Shown here one piece after another: positions 46,495-56,604 of a stretch of 64,000 bases of DNA; position 1 is the first letter of the stretch; every line of letters starts with the position of its first letter. The stretch is from Chloroflexi bacterium TSY (lineage in GTDB: Bacteria; Chloroflexota; Anaerolineae; Caldilineales; Caldilineaceae): NCBI GenBank assembly GCA_019217005.1, contig JAHBNG010000011.1, forward strand, positions 136,492-200,491, given 5' to 3'. Both the position numbers and the translations under genes were made by a program. The notes beneath the pieces were generated by a model, which worked only from the letters and a program-made list of their open reading frames with translations, made no database searches and was not told where the DNA came from.

Positions 46495-49203
46495 CTACGT
46501 TGACTTAGCATCATCACCGGCACGGTCCTCTCTCAACGTATAGGCGATGGCTTGCTCGAGCGTCATCGCCCGACCCGCGGCAAGAGCCTGAGTAGCTACT
46601 ACTTCGCCTAACGCCAAGCGGGCGGTCTCCACATGACCTTCGAACTTGGCCTGTTCGTTTGGCGAAAGAGATCCACCAATGACCTCACGCAGCGCAACAG
46701 CTGCGCTGGCCAAACACAGAGCACGCTCCGGCTGATCCTGTACGATGGCCAGCTCCACGAAGTTTTCTAGCGACGTGGCAATGCCCTGCTTGTCCCCCAA
46801 CTCCCATTTGATCGCTAGGCTCTCCTCGTAGTGGGAGAGCGCAGTTTCGTAGTCGCCTGTCTCGTAAGCCACTATCCCCAAGCCGTTGAGCGACATGGCG
46901 ATGCCCCGTTTATCCCCTAACTCCCTGTCGATCGCCAGACTCTCCTCATGAAGAGCGCGCGCCCTTTTATAATTGCCTTTGTAGCGCATCACAAGTGCTA
47001 TGTTGTTGAGCGAGGAGGAAATGCCTTGCTTGTCCCTCAATGTCCGACGGATCGCCAGACTCTCCTCGTAGCGAAAGAGCGCAGTTTCGTAATCATCTTG
47101 ATTTTGGGCTATAGCTCCAAGGTTGTTGAGCGATATGGCAATGCCCCAATCGTCCTTCAATTCGCGCTTGATCGCTAGACTTTCCTCGTGGAGAATGCGA
47201 GCCGCCTTGTAGTCGCCTTGATAGCAGGCTACATTTCCAAGGTTGTTGAGCGATATGGCGATACCTGGATCGTCCTTTTGTTTCTGGTAGATCGCTAGAC
47301 TTTCCTCGTGGAGAATGCGAGCCGCCTTGTAGTCGCCTTGCGCTGTTGAGAGCACCCCTACGCCATTGAGTGATTTTGCCCGTGTTGCCGTGTCCCCTAG
47401 ATTATCGGCCAATGCCAGAAGCTCAGTTAGTCGCATGCGGCCTTCGGTGAGATAACCGCGTCTTTCCCAAAAGCGATACAGTACCCCACCTAACCGCAAC
47501 CCTGTCTCTATCTTTCCACTCTCCTTGAACCAGCAGAGCGCTGTTCGCAGGTTGTCGTTCTCTACTTCCACTCGGTCTAACCATGTCGCTTGCTTGGGTC
47601 CCACCAATTCTGGCTCCGCCTCTTCCGCTAATGCCAGGAAATACTCAGCGTGTAGGTGTTGCAGTGCCTCGATCTCCCCATACTCTTCCAACTGTTCAGT
47701 CGCATACTGATGAATCGTTGCCAACATCGTGAAACGGAACTCGCCATCCACGCCTGCTTCTTGCTGTACGAGATTCTTGTTGACGAGCGATGTCAAGCCA
47801 TCCAACACGTCGATTTGTAAGGGGGCTATGTTATCGCTAATCTCAGTTGCCTTGCAGATAGCCTCCACGGCTTCCAATGTGCGTCCTCCGATGAACACAG
47901 CCAGCCGTCTAAACAATTTTTTCTCCTCTTCATCCAACAACTCATAGCTCCAGTCGATCGCGGCTTTCAGTGCGCGCTGACGATTGGGCAGGTCACGCGC
48001 GCCGCTGCTCAGGAGCTTGAAACGGTCTCGCAACCGTGCCAGCATGGTCTCTGGAGAGAGAAGCTTAATACGTGCAGCAGCCAGCTCAATCGCCAACGGC
48101 AGCCCATCCAACTGCACGCAGATCTTTGTCACTGTAGGGACATTTGCATCGTTGAGTACAAAGTCGGGTCGGATCGCCTGAGCGCGTTGGACGAAAAGGT
48201 CGATAGCTGCATTCTGGGTCAGGAATTCGACGGGTGGAAGCTGATTCAGATGAGGCAGTTCAAGCGGTGAAACGAAATAGCTACACTCGCCTCTGAGCTG
48301 AAGAACTTCACGGCTCGTCACCATCACCTTGAGTTGTGAGCAAGTTGTGAGCAGGTCAGTCACGAGTGATGCCGCTGCAATCACCTGCTCGAAGTTATCT
48401 AGTACCAGCAGCATTTGCTTGTCTCGCAGATACGCCTGCAAGCTCTCCAGCAGTGACTGATTGCTCATCTCGCGTACGCCCAATGTCTTCGCAATCGTGG
48501 CGGTGACCAGATTGGGATCGCCGATAGGCGCCAATGAGATCAGGAAAGCCCCATCTGCAAAGTCATCCTGCAGCTCTTCTGCCACTTGAAGACCCAGCCG
48601 GGTCTTACCAGTGCCGGGTGCCCCGGAGAGGGTGACCAGGCGGTACGTTGAAAATAACTGCTTCAATTCATCTCTCTCCCGCTGCCGCCCGACAAAGCTC
48701 GTTAACTGGATGGGCAGGTTATTGGCAGCGGTCTCTGCCGGTTGCCGAGTCGCACTAGTAGCTGGAATCTCCCGTGACAGACTTACCTTGTCGTTAATAG
48801 CATTGATGACGCGCTGGAGTTGTTCCTCCTGCCGGTCAGCTTGGGTGAAATCTGCGTGAGTAAAGATCGAAACGCGCCCCGGCGGTTGGCAGGGTTCCAA
48901 CATCATGGGTAACATACGGCGGCGGAGACCGATGGGATCTTTCGTCTGAATCGACAGTGCCTCGAAGTTTGTCCATTCACTTTCGACCCAATGCGGCGTC
49001 AGCACCAATAGAGTTTTTCGGCTCTGCTCAACAGCTCGTTCCATATTGACCAGTCTGGGGACACCGATATCGAAGTCACGAAAGTTGATACAGACGCGGA
49101 GACCAGTGGCCTCCAGATGCGAGAGGAACCAGCCCTCGACCCATTCCTTATTCGTGTGGCTGTAGGAAATGAAGACGTCGTAGGTGTAATTGGAACTATC
49201 CAT
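46495..49203 (-). CDS. TIR-STAND NTPase-TPR protein
   Basis: 902 residues. TIR domain 1-135 (VFISYSHTNKEWVEGW, RDFDIGVPRLVNMERAV, LLVLTPHWVESEW with candidate catalytic Glu81). Next an NB-ARC/STAND module: GAPGTGKTRLG (Walker A, residues about 194-204), LLVLDNFEQV (Walker B, about 258), MVTSREVLQL, and GLPLAIELAAARI (about 372-384, the AfsR/MalT-type signature). A helical region then leads into at least six 40-residue TPR units (ARILHEESLAIYQKQK pattern) from about 620 to 840. STAND proteins bind a ligand through TPRs and oligomerise to activate an effector, here a TIR that may cleave NAD. First gene of the run of four. It starts at ATG 49203 and is intact. Confidence 0.88.
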   Translation of the reverse strand: MDSSNYTYDVFISYSHTNKEWVEGWFLSHLEATGLRVCINFRDFDIGVPRLVNMERAVEQSRKTLLVLTPHWVESEWTNFEALSIQTKDPIGLRRRMLPMMLEPCQPPGRVSIFTHADFTQADRQEEQLQRVINAINDKVSLSREIPATSATRQPAETAANNLPIQLTSFVGRQRERDELKQLFSTYRLVTLSGAPGTGKTRLGLQVAEELQDDFADGAFLISLAPIGDPNLVTATIAKTLGVREMSNQSLLESLQAYLRDKQMLLVLDNFEQVIAAASLVTDLLTTCSQLKVMVTSREVLQLRGECSYFVSPLELPHLNQLPPVEFLTQNAAIDLFVQRAQAIRPDFVLNDANVPTVTKICVQLDGLPLAIELAAARIKLLSPETMLARLRDRFKLLSSGARDLPNRQRALKAAIDWSYELLDEEEKKLFRRLAVFIGGRTLEAVEAICKATEISDNIAPLQIDVLDGLTSLVNKNLVQQEAGVDGEFRFTMLATIHQYATEQLEEYGEIEALQHLHAEYFLALAEEAEPELVGPKQATWLDRVEVENDNLRTALCWFKESGKIETGLRLGGVLYRFWERRGYLTEGRMRLTELLALADNLGDTATRAKSLNGVGVLSTAQGDYKAARILHEESLAIYQKQKDDPGIAISLNNLGNVACYQGDYKAARILHEESLAIKRELKDDWGIAISLNNLGAIAQNQDDYETALFRYEESLAIRRTLRDKQGISSSLNNIALVMRYKGNYKRARALHEESLAIDRELGDKRGIAMSLNGLGIVAYETGDYETALSHYEESLAIKWELGDKQGIATSLENFVELAIVQDQPERALCLASAAVALREVIGGSLSPNEQAKFEGHVETARLALGEVVATQALAAGRAMTLEQAIAYTLREDRAGDDAKST

Positions 49204-49391
49204 GGGGGATATGCTCCTTCATCTATTCGGATCGCATACGCTCAATTTACATGAGCGGCGGCACGGAACCAAGTTACAGCACTCACTATTGTAATTGTCT
49301 TTAAGCGTATCCACAACTGCTTGCAACGGACTTATCTCTCAATCTGGGTACAAGTTTGCATACGTGTCTAGAGAATAGGCATCGTGACCGT

Positions 49392-50666
49392 TTATCGAAC
49401 CGGCAGCGGACTATTGAGCGACTCGAGCATTCGCTCCATGTTGCGCGCTGCCCGTTGCGGATGTGTTAAATCTAGCCTGGTCAACATACCAATGCGAGTC
49501 GGTAACTTCGCCTCCTCCAGTGGTTCAATGATGACTGGCAGCAGCCGGTAGAAGCCCTCTTGAATGCCTAGCGTCTGAGCCAATGTGTTTTCAAAATCGG
49601 CCATATGATCGGCCAGGTACGGGGGCGAGAGCGCTACCACCGTGCGCCGCGCCAGCCGGATGCCGCGTTCTACGTTGACCACACGCGCCACGCCTGGCTC
49701 TTCTACATCACCCGAAACCGCTACACGCAGACCGGCTTTCTCCAGTTGTGGCACAAGCTTATCCCACACATACGTTGCATCGGCTCCCTGGTCCACGTAG
49801 CTAATGTAGGCATCATAGCGAAAGTCATCTGTGCCTTTTTCGGCATCGGGCTGAACAGTTACATCATCCTGTTTTTGACCACCCAACGCTAGCGCCACCG
49901 GAAAATTCTCCTCCAACTCGGCCTTGAAGATAGGATGTTGAGCAGAATAGTCGCCGGTGACTTTAGGTTGTATATATTCAAACAGGTCAAAGATGCGGAT
50001 CAGGCCGTCGCTGCTGGGAATATCGCCGCGTAGACCGGCCAGCAGATGCTTGGTAAAGAGGCTGTTCTGGTCGCCGGGCAGAATCCACGATAGCTCATCA
50101 TGCCGGGATGAAGCCAGAATGGCTCGTCCGCGTCCCGCAGCCAGCGCTACGTAGAGCGCATCAGAGAGACCCGATTTGAACGCTGCCTCCACACCCTTTG
50201 CCTGCCCAATGCCGCCGGCGTGGCAACAATCGAAGATGACCACAGCGTTACGCGCCATCTCGGCGCATAACGCTGTACTAAACTCGTTACTGGAGAGCGC
50301 TGTGGCAGGATCAACTTCCAGGGCATCTTCTATGGTACGCAGTTCCACATCTACCGGCAGCAGATATTCGCCCGCCGCCTCTCCCTGCGTAATGCGGCCA
50401 CCATGCATGGACATGTAGATCAATACAGTTGAATCGGCATCGGTGTGCTCCGCTAACTCGGCTAGCGCCAGGTACAGACCAGCTAGCGTCGCCTCTCCAT
50501 TCAACAACATCTGCACATTTTCTGGTGCATAGCCACAATGCTGTTCATCCACTAGTAGTGTGTGGATGTCCCGCACATCCTGAAGGACGGTGACAGGCAA
50601 ACGGTTAATCTGCTGGTAGTTGGCAATGCCGACAAGTAGGGCATGGGCGTTGGGAAGGGTAGACAT
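49392..50666 (-). CDS. Caspase-like (C14) peptidase fused to a TIR domain
   Basis: 424 residues from ATG 50666 (MSTLPNAHALLVGIANYQ), preferred over 50690 because typical caspase N-termini begin ALLVGI. Caspase fold 1-240 with His88 in IYMSMHGGR and Cys148 in VIFDCCHAGG, the catalytic dyad, and a later SSRHDELSW loop. C-terminal TIR from about 283: YDAYISYVDQGADATYVW, VVNVERGIRLARRTVVAL and a conserved Glu in MADFENTL. Bacterial caspase-like proteases act in abortive-infection-type cell killing in several known systems; here the fused TIR may sense or amplify. It shares TIR sequence style with its neighbours. The frame is intact. 188 bases separate it from the STAND gene downstream. Confidence 0.9.
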   Translation of the reverse strand: MSTLPNAHALLVGIANYQQINRLPVTVLQDVRDIHTLLVDEQHCGYAPENVQMLLNGEATLAGLYLALAELAEHTDADSTVLIYMSMHGGRITQGEAAGEYLLPVDVELRTIEDALEVDPATALSSNEFSTALCAEMARNAVVIFDCCHAGGIGQAKGVEAAFKSGLSDALYVALAAGRGRAILASSRHDELSWILPGDQNSLFTKHLLAGLRGDIPSSDGLIRIFDLFEYIQPKVTGDYSAQHPIFKAELEENFPVALALGGQKQDDVTVQPDAEKGTDDFRYDAYISYVDQGADATYVWDKLVPQLEKAGLRVAVSGDVEEPGVARVVNVERGIRLARRTVVALSPPYLADHMADFENTLAQTLGIQEGFYRLLPVIIEPLEEAKLPTRIGMLTRLDLTHPQRAARNMERMLESLNSPLPVR

Positions 50667-51144
50667 AAAATCTTTCATCCAAATCAGCACTTAGGGCAGA
50701 TGTCCGCACAATAGCATGGACAAATGTTCATGTCAAACAAGTCGTGTAGGTGAAGAATGACAGCGGATACAACTTTAGGTAAGCCCTCGTTCATTATCGG
50801 TCCAGAAATCTGCCGATACACTCTCTACAGCCAAGAACAAGGAATGAGATGATCTTTGCCCGCAGGCGGACCTACTTATGTACCTCAAGGCATACGCTGC
50901 CCTGCTTCTTAAATAGCGTAGTGAGCACGTCTCCAGTTTGGCAGAATTGGAAGCTGCCGAATAAACGCTCCGAACCAAACTCAAATGTCTCGTTCACTCT
51001 TTGCACGGTTACTCAATCTTCTTGGGCTACGTTGTAGGCACTGCCAAACCTCGTCTGCAAGACTCAACCTTTTCTTTGCTTGGAAAATATTCAAATCACA
51101 ACATTTCATCTCTCTACATTGTGCATTATAAGTTACCTAATACT
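50667..51144. other. Intergenic region upstream of the caspase-TIR gene
   Basis: About 480 bases. I see no credible gene on either strand. It probably carries the promoter for the caspase-TIR gene, because the upstream ricin gene ends at 51145. Confidence 0.45.
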
Positions 51145-51615
51145 CTACAATTGATTATTTTGGCTCTGGCCAAGACATTCCCACTGTTGAACCGGAGTGC
51201 CATCAATCATGCCATTTGTATCTGAATTGCTAATATCTACATCCAGACATTTTTCACTATGTTTGGCTACAATTTGAAAGTAATCGCCAACTGATATTAA
51301 ACTCCATAATTGATTTTCTTGGTCCTGGCCAAGACAATCCCATTGTTGAACCAAAGTGCCATTACTCATGCCATTTGTATCTGAGTCGCTAACATCTACA
51401 TCCAGACATTTTTCACTATGTTTGGCTACGATTTGAAAGTAATCGCCAACTGATATTAGACTCCACAATTGATTATTTTGGTCCTGGCCAAGACAATCCC
51501 ACTGTTGAACCAAAGTGCCATTACTCATGCCATTTGTATCTGAGTTGCTAACATCTACATCCAGACATTTTTCACTATGTTTGGCTACAATCTGGATTGT
51601 GCCTTCTGGACTCGA
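51145..51615 (-). repeat. Three nearly identical tandem ricin-domain units (about 159 bp each)
   Basis: In-frame coding repeats: the units share long identical blocks including the codons for KHSEKCLDVD and QQWDCLGQ. The last unit has the most changes. This indicates recent tandem duplication inside the gene. Confidence 0.85.
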
Positions 51616-53125
51616 AAGTTTAGGCGCAACTGGTGGTGTTGGTGGTATGCGGACGATGTTACTCTGTGGCAATTGAACAGTAGGGGGGCGGCGTTAAACA
51701 GCGAGCAATAATGGCTAGTTCATCGTCTACCACGTTCGGATTGACTTCCCGTAGCAGCGCAAGTTGCTCGACGCGTGGCTGCCCATAAAAGACGGCGCGA
51801 GCGTTTATTGGCTGCAAATTGCACATCTTTGCTAGACTCAGCATGCGCAAATCGATGATAGAGTCGGTATTCTCAAATGTGATAATCAGTTGGTCGAAAT
51901 GTTGTTCTGCCTGCCGGAACTGAACAATAAGATAGAATGCGATAGTGACCAAGGTTACTGCGACAGAACTAATGGTAATGATTCGCGTCCACTCCACGGG
52001 TGTATTCTGCTTGATCCAGTCAGGGTTAAAGACCTGTCGGTAAATCTCATTGCGTACCTTTAACACACCAGCGCATGAACGCACGAGACCTATCAATTTG
52101 AGTCGATTGTGCAAAGGTGAGCGTTCATCTTCGCCCACGCGCGTTCCGTTATAAACTCGGCGATAGATCTGGAGCAGGCGGTTTCGGTCTGTGCTGGCTT
52201 GTATGTTACTGTGGACAAATTTCAGGTTATCTTCATTTTGCGCGTCGATTTCTAAAAAAAGCCGGTGAACGAGATGATCTATGGACTGCGTATCCACATG
52301 GAGCGAGTTGTGTATTCCTTCCGCAGCTTTTGTACCGTTCGATTGGTCAATTCGCTCGACCAGGGCGTGGCAGATTTTTTGTGTTAGATAGGGATGGCCG
52401 CTTGTCCAGTGGAAGACACGATCGAGCAATTCATTTCCACAGTCAGGATATGCCTGTTCCAAACCATTCGCTAAGAGTTGCGCGTCAGAATGACTGAACT
52501 CACCTAAATCGATAGCGTGTCCGATGTTGAAGGGCGTACGATTGCGGTCCTTAATTAAGTCTGTCGGTGTGGCAACACCTAGCAATACAAAAGTCAACCG
52601 CTCATAGTCGGGATCATTGGCACGGGCGTTATAAAAGGTGCGAATGGCAGCGAAGAAGTCATCAGTGAAGCCAAGCTTGAGGGTTGAGTCGATCTCATCA
52701 AAAAAGATGGTGACGCGATCCGGTGTTTGCACTAACACCGCCTCCGCTATAAAATCAGTAAAACGCTGCACCACGCTCAACGCGTCGCGTGTCTGCCACC
52801 AAGTTTCCATATCCACTGACAGGTTCAGTTGTTCCGCAAGTCGGTTAACAATGCCTAAATACCACTGACTGGCTGTGAGTTGTGTGCCTAAGCCGCTCAG
52901 ATCGATAATGACAGTGCGCACGCCCTCCTTGCGCAGGCGTGCTGCAGTGCGAATCATTAGACTTGACTTGCCCATCTGCCGCGAAGTCAGTATATAGCAG
53001 AAGTGTCCAGCACGTACGCTGTTGAAGAGTTCGTCGTCCGCCGGACGCGTAATATAGGAGGGCGTGCTAAGGTGAAGGGTACCTCCGGCTCTGAAGAAGT
53101 CGATCGGGGGAGAAACAGTGGCCAT
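51145..53125 (-). pseudogene. AAA_35-type ATPase with TM and three ricin-like repeats (frameshift between)
   Basis: Starts at ATG 53125 (MATVSPPIDFFRAGGTLHL). AAA-like domain (PF14516 type): SRQMGKSSLMIRTA (Walker A, about residue 48-61), TIFFDEIDSTL (Walker B), GHPYLTQKICHAL sensor region. A transmembrane helix near residue 390 (ITISSVAVTLVTIAFYLIV), then an extracytoplasmic tail. At a C6 tract near 51687 the frame shifts: reading on as LTPPPTVQLPQSNIVRIPP leads into three nearly identical ricin B-type repeats (IVAKHSEKCLDVDVSNSD, QQWDCLGQ, QLWSLISVGDY). The last repeat ends in TAG instead of TGG at the Trp codon. Ricin-type lectin units bind carbohydrate, suggesting recognition of an external glycan coupled to ATPase. 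It lies three bases after the TIR-TIR gene, so it is operonic. Confidence 0.82.
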
Positions 53126-53127
53126 TC

Positions 53128-55073
53128 CTACAATCTTTCCTTAAAATACGCCTCGTACAACCCACACCGTAGCGCACACGAAAGGCGACTGCTTCCCCGA
53201 ATCAACCCTGCCTGCAACAGCCGATAATAGAGCGTCTCATCTTGGCATTCGCCGTGGCGCAGGATACGTTTGAGTGCGTCAAGCAGATCGGGCTGGTCGC
53301 GCAGATGCCAGAGGTAGCGCCTCAGATGGTCACCAAAAGAATGACCGCCCTCTACGACTGCGGTCCTGAGTTGCGACCACGTCATGTCCTCAGTGACCAT
53401 ATTGTAGATGGCTTTGTGGCTCAGATAGGGGTGACCACCTAGAAAGGCCATAAAGTCGGGCAGGTCTGTGTCGAATAAAGGATGGCGGTAACGCGTATTG
53501 AGTTCTTGCATCTGCGCGATGTCGAAGTCACCCAAGCGTATCTTTTGACCCACGTTGAAGGGTGATTGGGTGACGTCCTGGATCAGCAGATGCGGCTCGG
53601 TAGAGATGACGAGAACCATGTCCAGGTCTTCCCACTGTTCGTTGAGCGCACGGCTATTGTGCCAGAAACGCAGCAGACCAAAAAAGCTATCCTGAAAGGG
53701 TGTACCCAGTAATCGGTCAACCTCATCGAGGGCCAGTACAATTTGTGCCGTCGTTTTAGGGAATTATGTAATCTTCAAAGAGGTAGGTCGTCTTGTCGGG
53801 GGCCCCCAAACTACTCTGCCAGGCTTTCTCGACCTCCGATAGGTCTAAGCGAAGTTGGGTAATGATGTTCGCCGCAATATAGTGAAGAAACGAGTCCAAA
53901 CTGGTCAGAACAGTTGGCTCCAACGGCTGAAGGTCGATATAGACCACCTTTCTATTGCTCGCACGACGCGCTTGGGCCACGCCTCGTACCAACAACGAAC
54001 TTTTGCCCGTCTGACGCGAAGCGCGAATCGTGGTCGTTGTTCCATGAGGCTTGGTCAATTCGCGGCGTAGCATCTCATCTCCAGCGCGCTCAATATAGAA
54101 ATCGGAACGAGCGCGCACGGCACCACCTGGTTCGTAGAGTGTTTCCAAAAAGCGCGGGTCAGCATAGGGCTTGGGTGCAACCACGGATGACGTCTGGTCG
54201 TCCTTTGGTGGCTCTGTATCAGCCGCGGTTTTGAGGTCAGCAAATTGACGGATGGCGTCCAATATCTGCTGTATCAGCGGCTCAGTGTCCTCATCGCCAT
54301 TCCAACGGGCGTATTGGAGCTCATCCAAATAGTGACTCAACTGATACGGCAAAGGCTCTGTATAGTCAACGCGCACTGGCAATAGCTGTGCCCTTTCCTA
54401 ATTGCTGATGTTGTTTGTGTGCATAACGCACCTCTGCCGCTACCATCTCACTATGAACGGACGCTTCTGAGAGTAACACCAACATAAAGTCACTGGCTTC
54501 AATCTGCCGTTCAATTTCCGTGGCCCAGGTTACACCCACTGACAACGTCTGGTCGATAAAGACAGTGTGACCTGCTTCTTCCAGCGCACTGTGTAAGCGC
54601 AAGGCCAGCGGTTCATCTGGCTCCATATTGCGCTTATAGCTGATGAAAAGTTGGGCGCGCATCTCCACGCTATGCAGAAGCCGCTGAACTGCGATATCGT
54701 GGCTAGCTACATCAGTGAAGTCTGCATAGGTCAGCATGGCAATGCGCGCGGGAATTTCGCAGGGACGCAGCAACAGTGGAAGCAGTCGTCGACGTCGTCC
54801 AGACGGGTCAGATGTTTGAACGAGTAAGGCTTCAAATTCGGCCCACTCGCTCTCGATCCAGGCCGGCGTGAGTACGATTAAAGTGTGCCGACTGCGATCT
54901 ACAGCCCGCTCAATATTGACTAGATTGGGGACGCCAACGTCAAAATCACGAGAATCGATACAAATGCGAAGGCCAGCAGCTTCCAAGTGCTGGAGAAGCC
55001 ATTCCTCGACCCACTCCTGATCGGCCTGGCTGTAGGAGATAAAGGCATCGTAGGTGCCAGTGGAACTATCCAT
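53128..55073 (-). pseudogene. TIR-TIR-AAA_35 protein, two frameshifts
   Basis: Starts at ATG 55073 (MDSSTGTYDAFISYSQAD), nearly the same N-terminus as the STAND protein at 46495. TIR 1 (1-140) has RDFDVGVPNLVNIERAVD and Glu in ESEWAEFEALL. A second TIR-like domain follows (AQLFISYKRNMEPDEPL, FIDQTLSVGVTWATEIER, VLLSEASVHSEM). After a frame break near 54385 the sequence runs VRVDYTEPLPYQLSHYLD, typical of TIR-AAA_35 linkers, then the AAA_35 domain with RASRQTGKSSLL (Walker A). A second break near 53760 leads to IVLALDEVDRLLG (Walker B) and GHPYLSHKAIYN, ending at 53128. Repaired length is about 640 residues. The next gene begins three bases downstream. Confidence 0.83.
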
Positions 55074-55161
55074 CATGACTTTATCCAAATCAACATAAAG
55101 GGCAGATGTCAGCACATTAGCATGTGTCCATACTAATGTCAAGTAAAGTGTGCAGGTGAAA

Positions 55162-56411
55162 TAGGGCAATCGCGTACTTGTACAAGAAAGAAAAGAAGGG
55201 ATAATCTATTTTGGAACCCAAAAAGGAGAAACCAAAATGGAAAAGCCCGAAATAGCAAGCATAGAAAAGCACTTTGGAAGCATAGAAGAGCCAAGAAGCC
55301 CGATAAATCGACGCCACAATCTAATCGATATAATCGTGATAGCAATCTGTGCAGTCATATGCGGAGCAGACGATTGGGAAGGGGTCGAAAAATTCGGCAA
55401 AGCCAAAAAGGAGTGGCTAGAAAGCATACTGGAGTTGCCAAATGGAATCCCATCGCACGATACATTCTGGCGCGTATTTGGATTGCTAGATGGAGAGGTC
55501 TTTGCCGAATGTTTCAGCAAATGGATGAGCGCAGTCTGCCAGGTGACGAATGGAGAAGTGGTGGCAATAGACGGCAAGCAGTTGAGACGTTCCCATGATA
55601 AAATAGTGGGCAAAGGAGCCATATACATGGTGAGTGCTTGGGCTTCTGAACAAAGTAGTCCTTGGTCAGTGGAAAGTGGATGAAAAGTCGAATGAAATCA
55701 CAGCTATTCCAGAGTTACTGCGCTTGTTGGAGATCAAAGGGCACTCGTGACCATCGATGCTATGGGTGCTCAGACTGAAATTGCACAGCTCATCATTGAC
55801 AATGAGGCTGATTATCTCCTCTCTCTCAAGGGCAATCAAGGAAACTTACATGCAGATGTCGCCTTGCTCTTTGAGGATCTCGAGGAAAGTGACTTTACTG
55901 CCTTTGACCACGATTATGCCAAAACGACCGATAAGGGACACGGTCGGCTTGAAACCCGAGAAGCCTGGACCATTTCTGCCCCCGACATCATCCAGAATCT
56001 GCGCAATTCTGAGCAATGGCCTGAACTCTCTACCGTCATGATGGTTCAAGCCCAACGCACCTTGATTTGTGGTGATTCTCAGCAAAAAGACAATCCCGAC
56101 AGGCGCTATTACCTCTCGAGTTCCGAGTCCGATGCTCGCTCTTTACTCAATGCCTCTCGCACTCATTGGCATGTCGAAAATCGCCTACACTGGACCCTCG
56201 ATATTGCCTTCCGAGAGGATGAATCCCGTTTGCGCAAAGGCCACTCAGCTCAGAATTTCGCTGCCCTTCGTCATATTGCTCTCAATCTGCTCAAGAAGGA
56301 GACTTCTCTCAACGTTGGCATCAAAAACAAGCGCCTTACCGCTGGCTGGGACCACCACTATCTCTTGACAGTCCTTTCTGGCTTATTTTTTTAAGGTACG
56401 CGATTGCCCTA
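55162..56411 (+). mobile_element. ISAs1-family insertion sequence, copy 2 (1250 bp, transposase broken)
   Basis: Same TAGGGCAATCGCGTAC ends as copy 1, flanked by an exact 10-bp duplication GCAGGTGAAA (55152-55161 and 56412-56421). The same 10 bases recur at 56595-56604 after the next element. It lies just upstream of the TIR-TIR gene and separates it from the AbiEii remnant. Confidence 0.95.
55237..56394 (+). pseudogene. ISAs1 transposase copy 2, frameshifted
   Basis: Two pieces: 55237-55683 (to WASEQ, shift near 55655) and 55747-56394 (from [12 protein letters not shown]). Otherwise nearly identical to the intact transposase at 5796-6956. The missing central segment shows a three-base net loss relative to copy 1. 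It cannot make a whole protein. Confidence 0.9.
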
Positions 56412-56421
56412 GCAGGTGAAA

Positions 56422-56594
56422 TAGGGCGATCGCGTACTTTGCCGCCTGGGATTCAAATCCCAGTCTGATACAGGAAATCCGTTAAAACGGATTAAGGATG
56501 GCTTTATAATTAGTGCATTTGAATGCACTTTCTGTATCAGACGCCGTGTTTCAACCGGCGGCGGCTCAATTATTTAAGGTACGCGATTGCCCTA
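56422..56594. mobile_element. 173-bp ISAs1-ended element with a multi-branched fold
   Basis: Ends TAGGGCGATCGCGTAC and GGTACGCGATTGCCCTA match ISAs1 termini, and both sides have GCAGGTGAAA (56412-56421 and 56595-56604). The interior has no coding frame but six paired elements in order: GCCGCC with GGCGGC, hairpin TGGGATTCAAATCCCA, long stem GTCTGATACAG with CTGTATCAGAC, inside it hairpins AATCCGTTAAAACGGATT and AGTGCATTTGAATGCACT, and finally GCCGTGTTTCAACCGGC. This cloverleaf-like layout is far more structured than a decayed IS. It may be an RNA or single-stranded DNA fold that helps mobilisation. Confidence 0.85.
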
Positions 56595-56604
56595 GCAGGT
56601 GAAA

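Noticed and set aside
50775..50984. 69-residue protein on the minus strand between ricin and caspase genes
   Set aside because: No recognisable composition, ribosome site or homologous motif. It looks like a chance frame.
51145..51615. CRISPR-like direct repeats
   Set aside because: The repeats are about 159 bp, in frame, and encode ricin-type units. There are no short spacers.
56440..56575. tRNA-like cloverleaf with a GATTCAAATCC segment resembling a T-loop
   Set aside because: Stem lengths, order and ends do not fit a tRNA: no acceptor stem of seven pairs, no anticodon arm in place and the stems are nested within ISAs1 termini. I report it as a structured mobile element instead.
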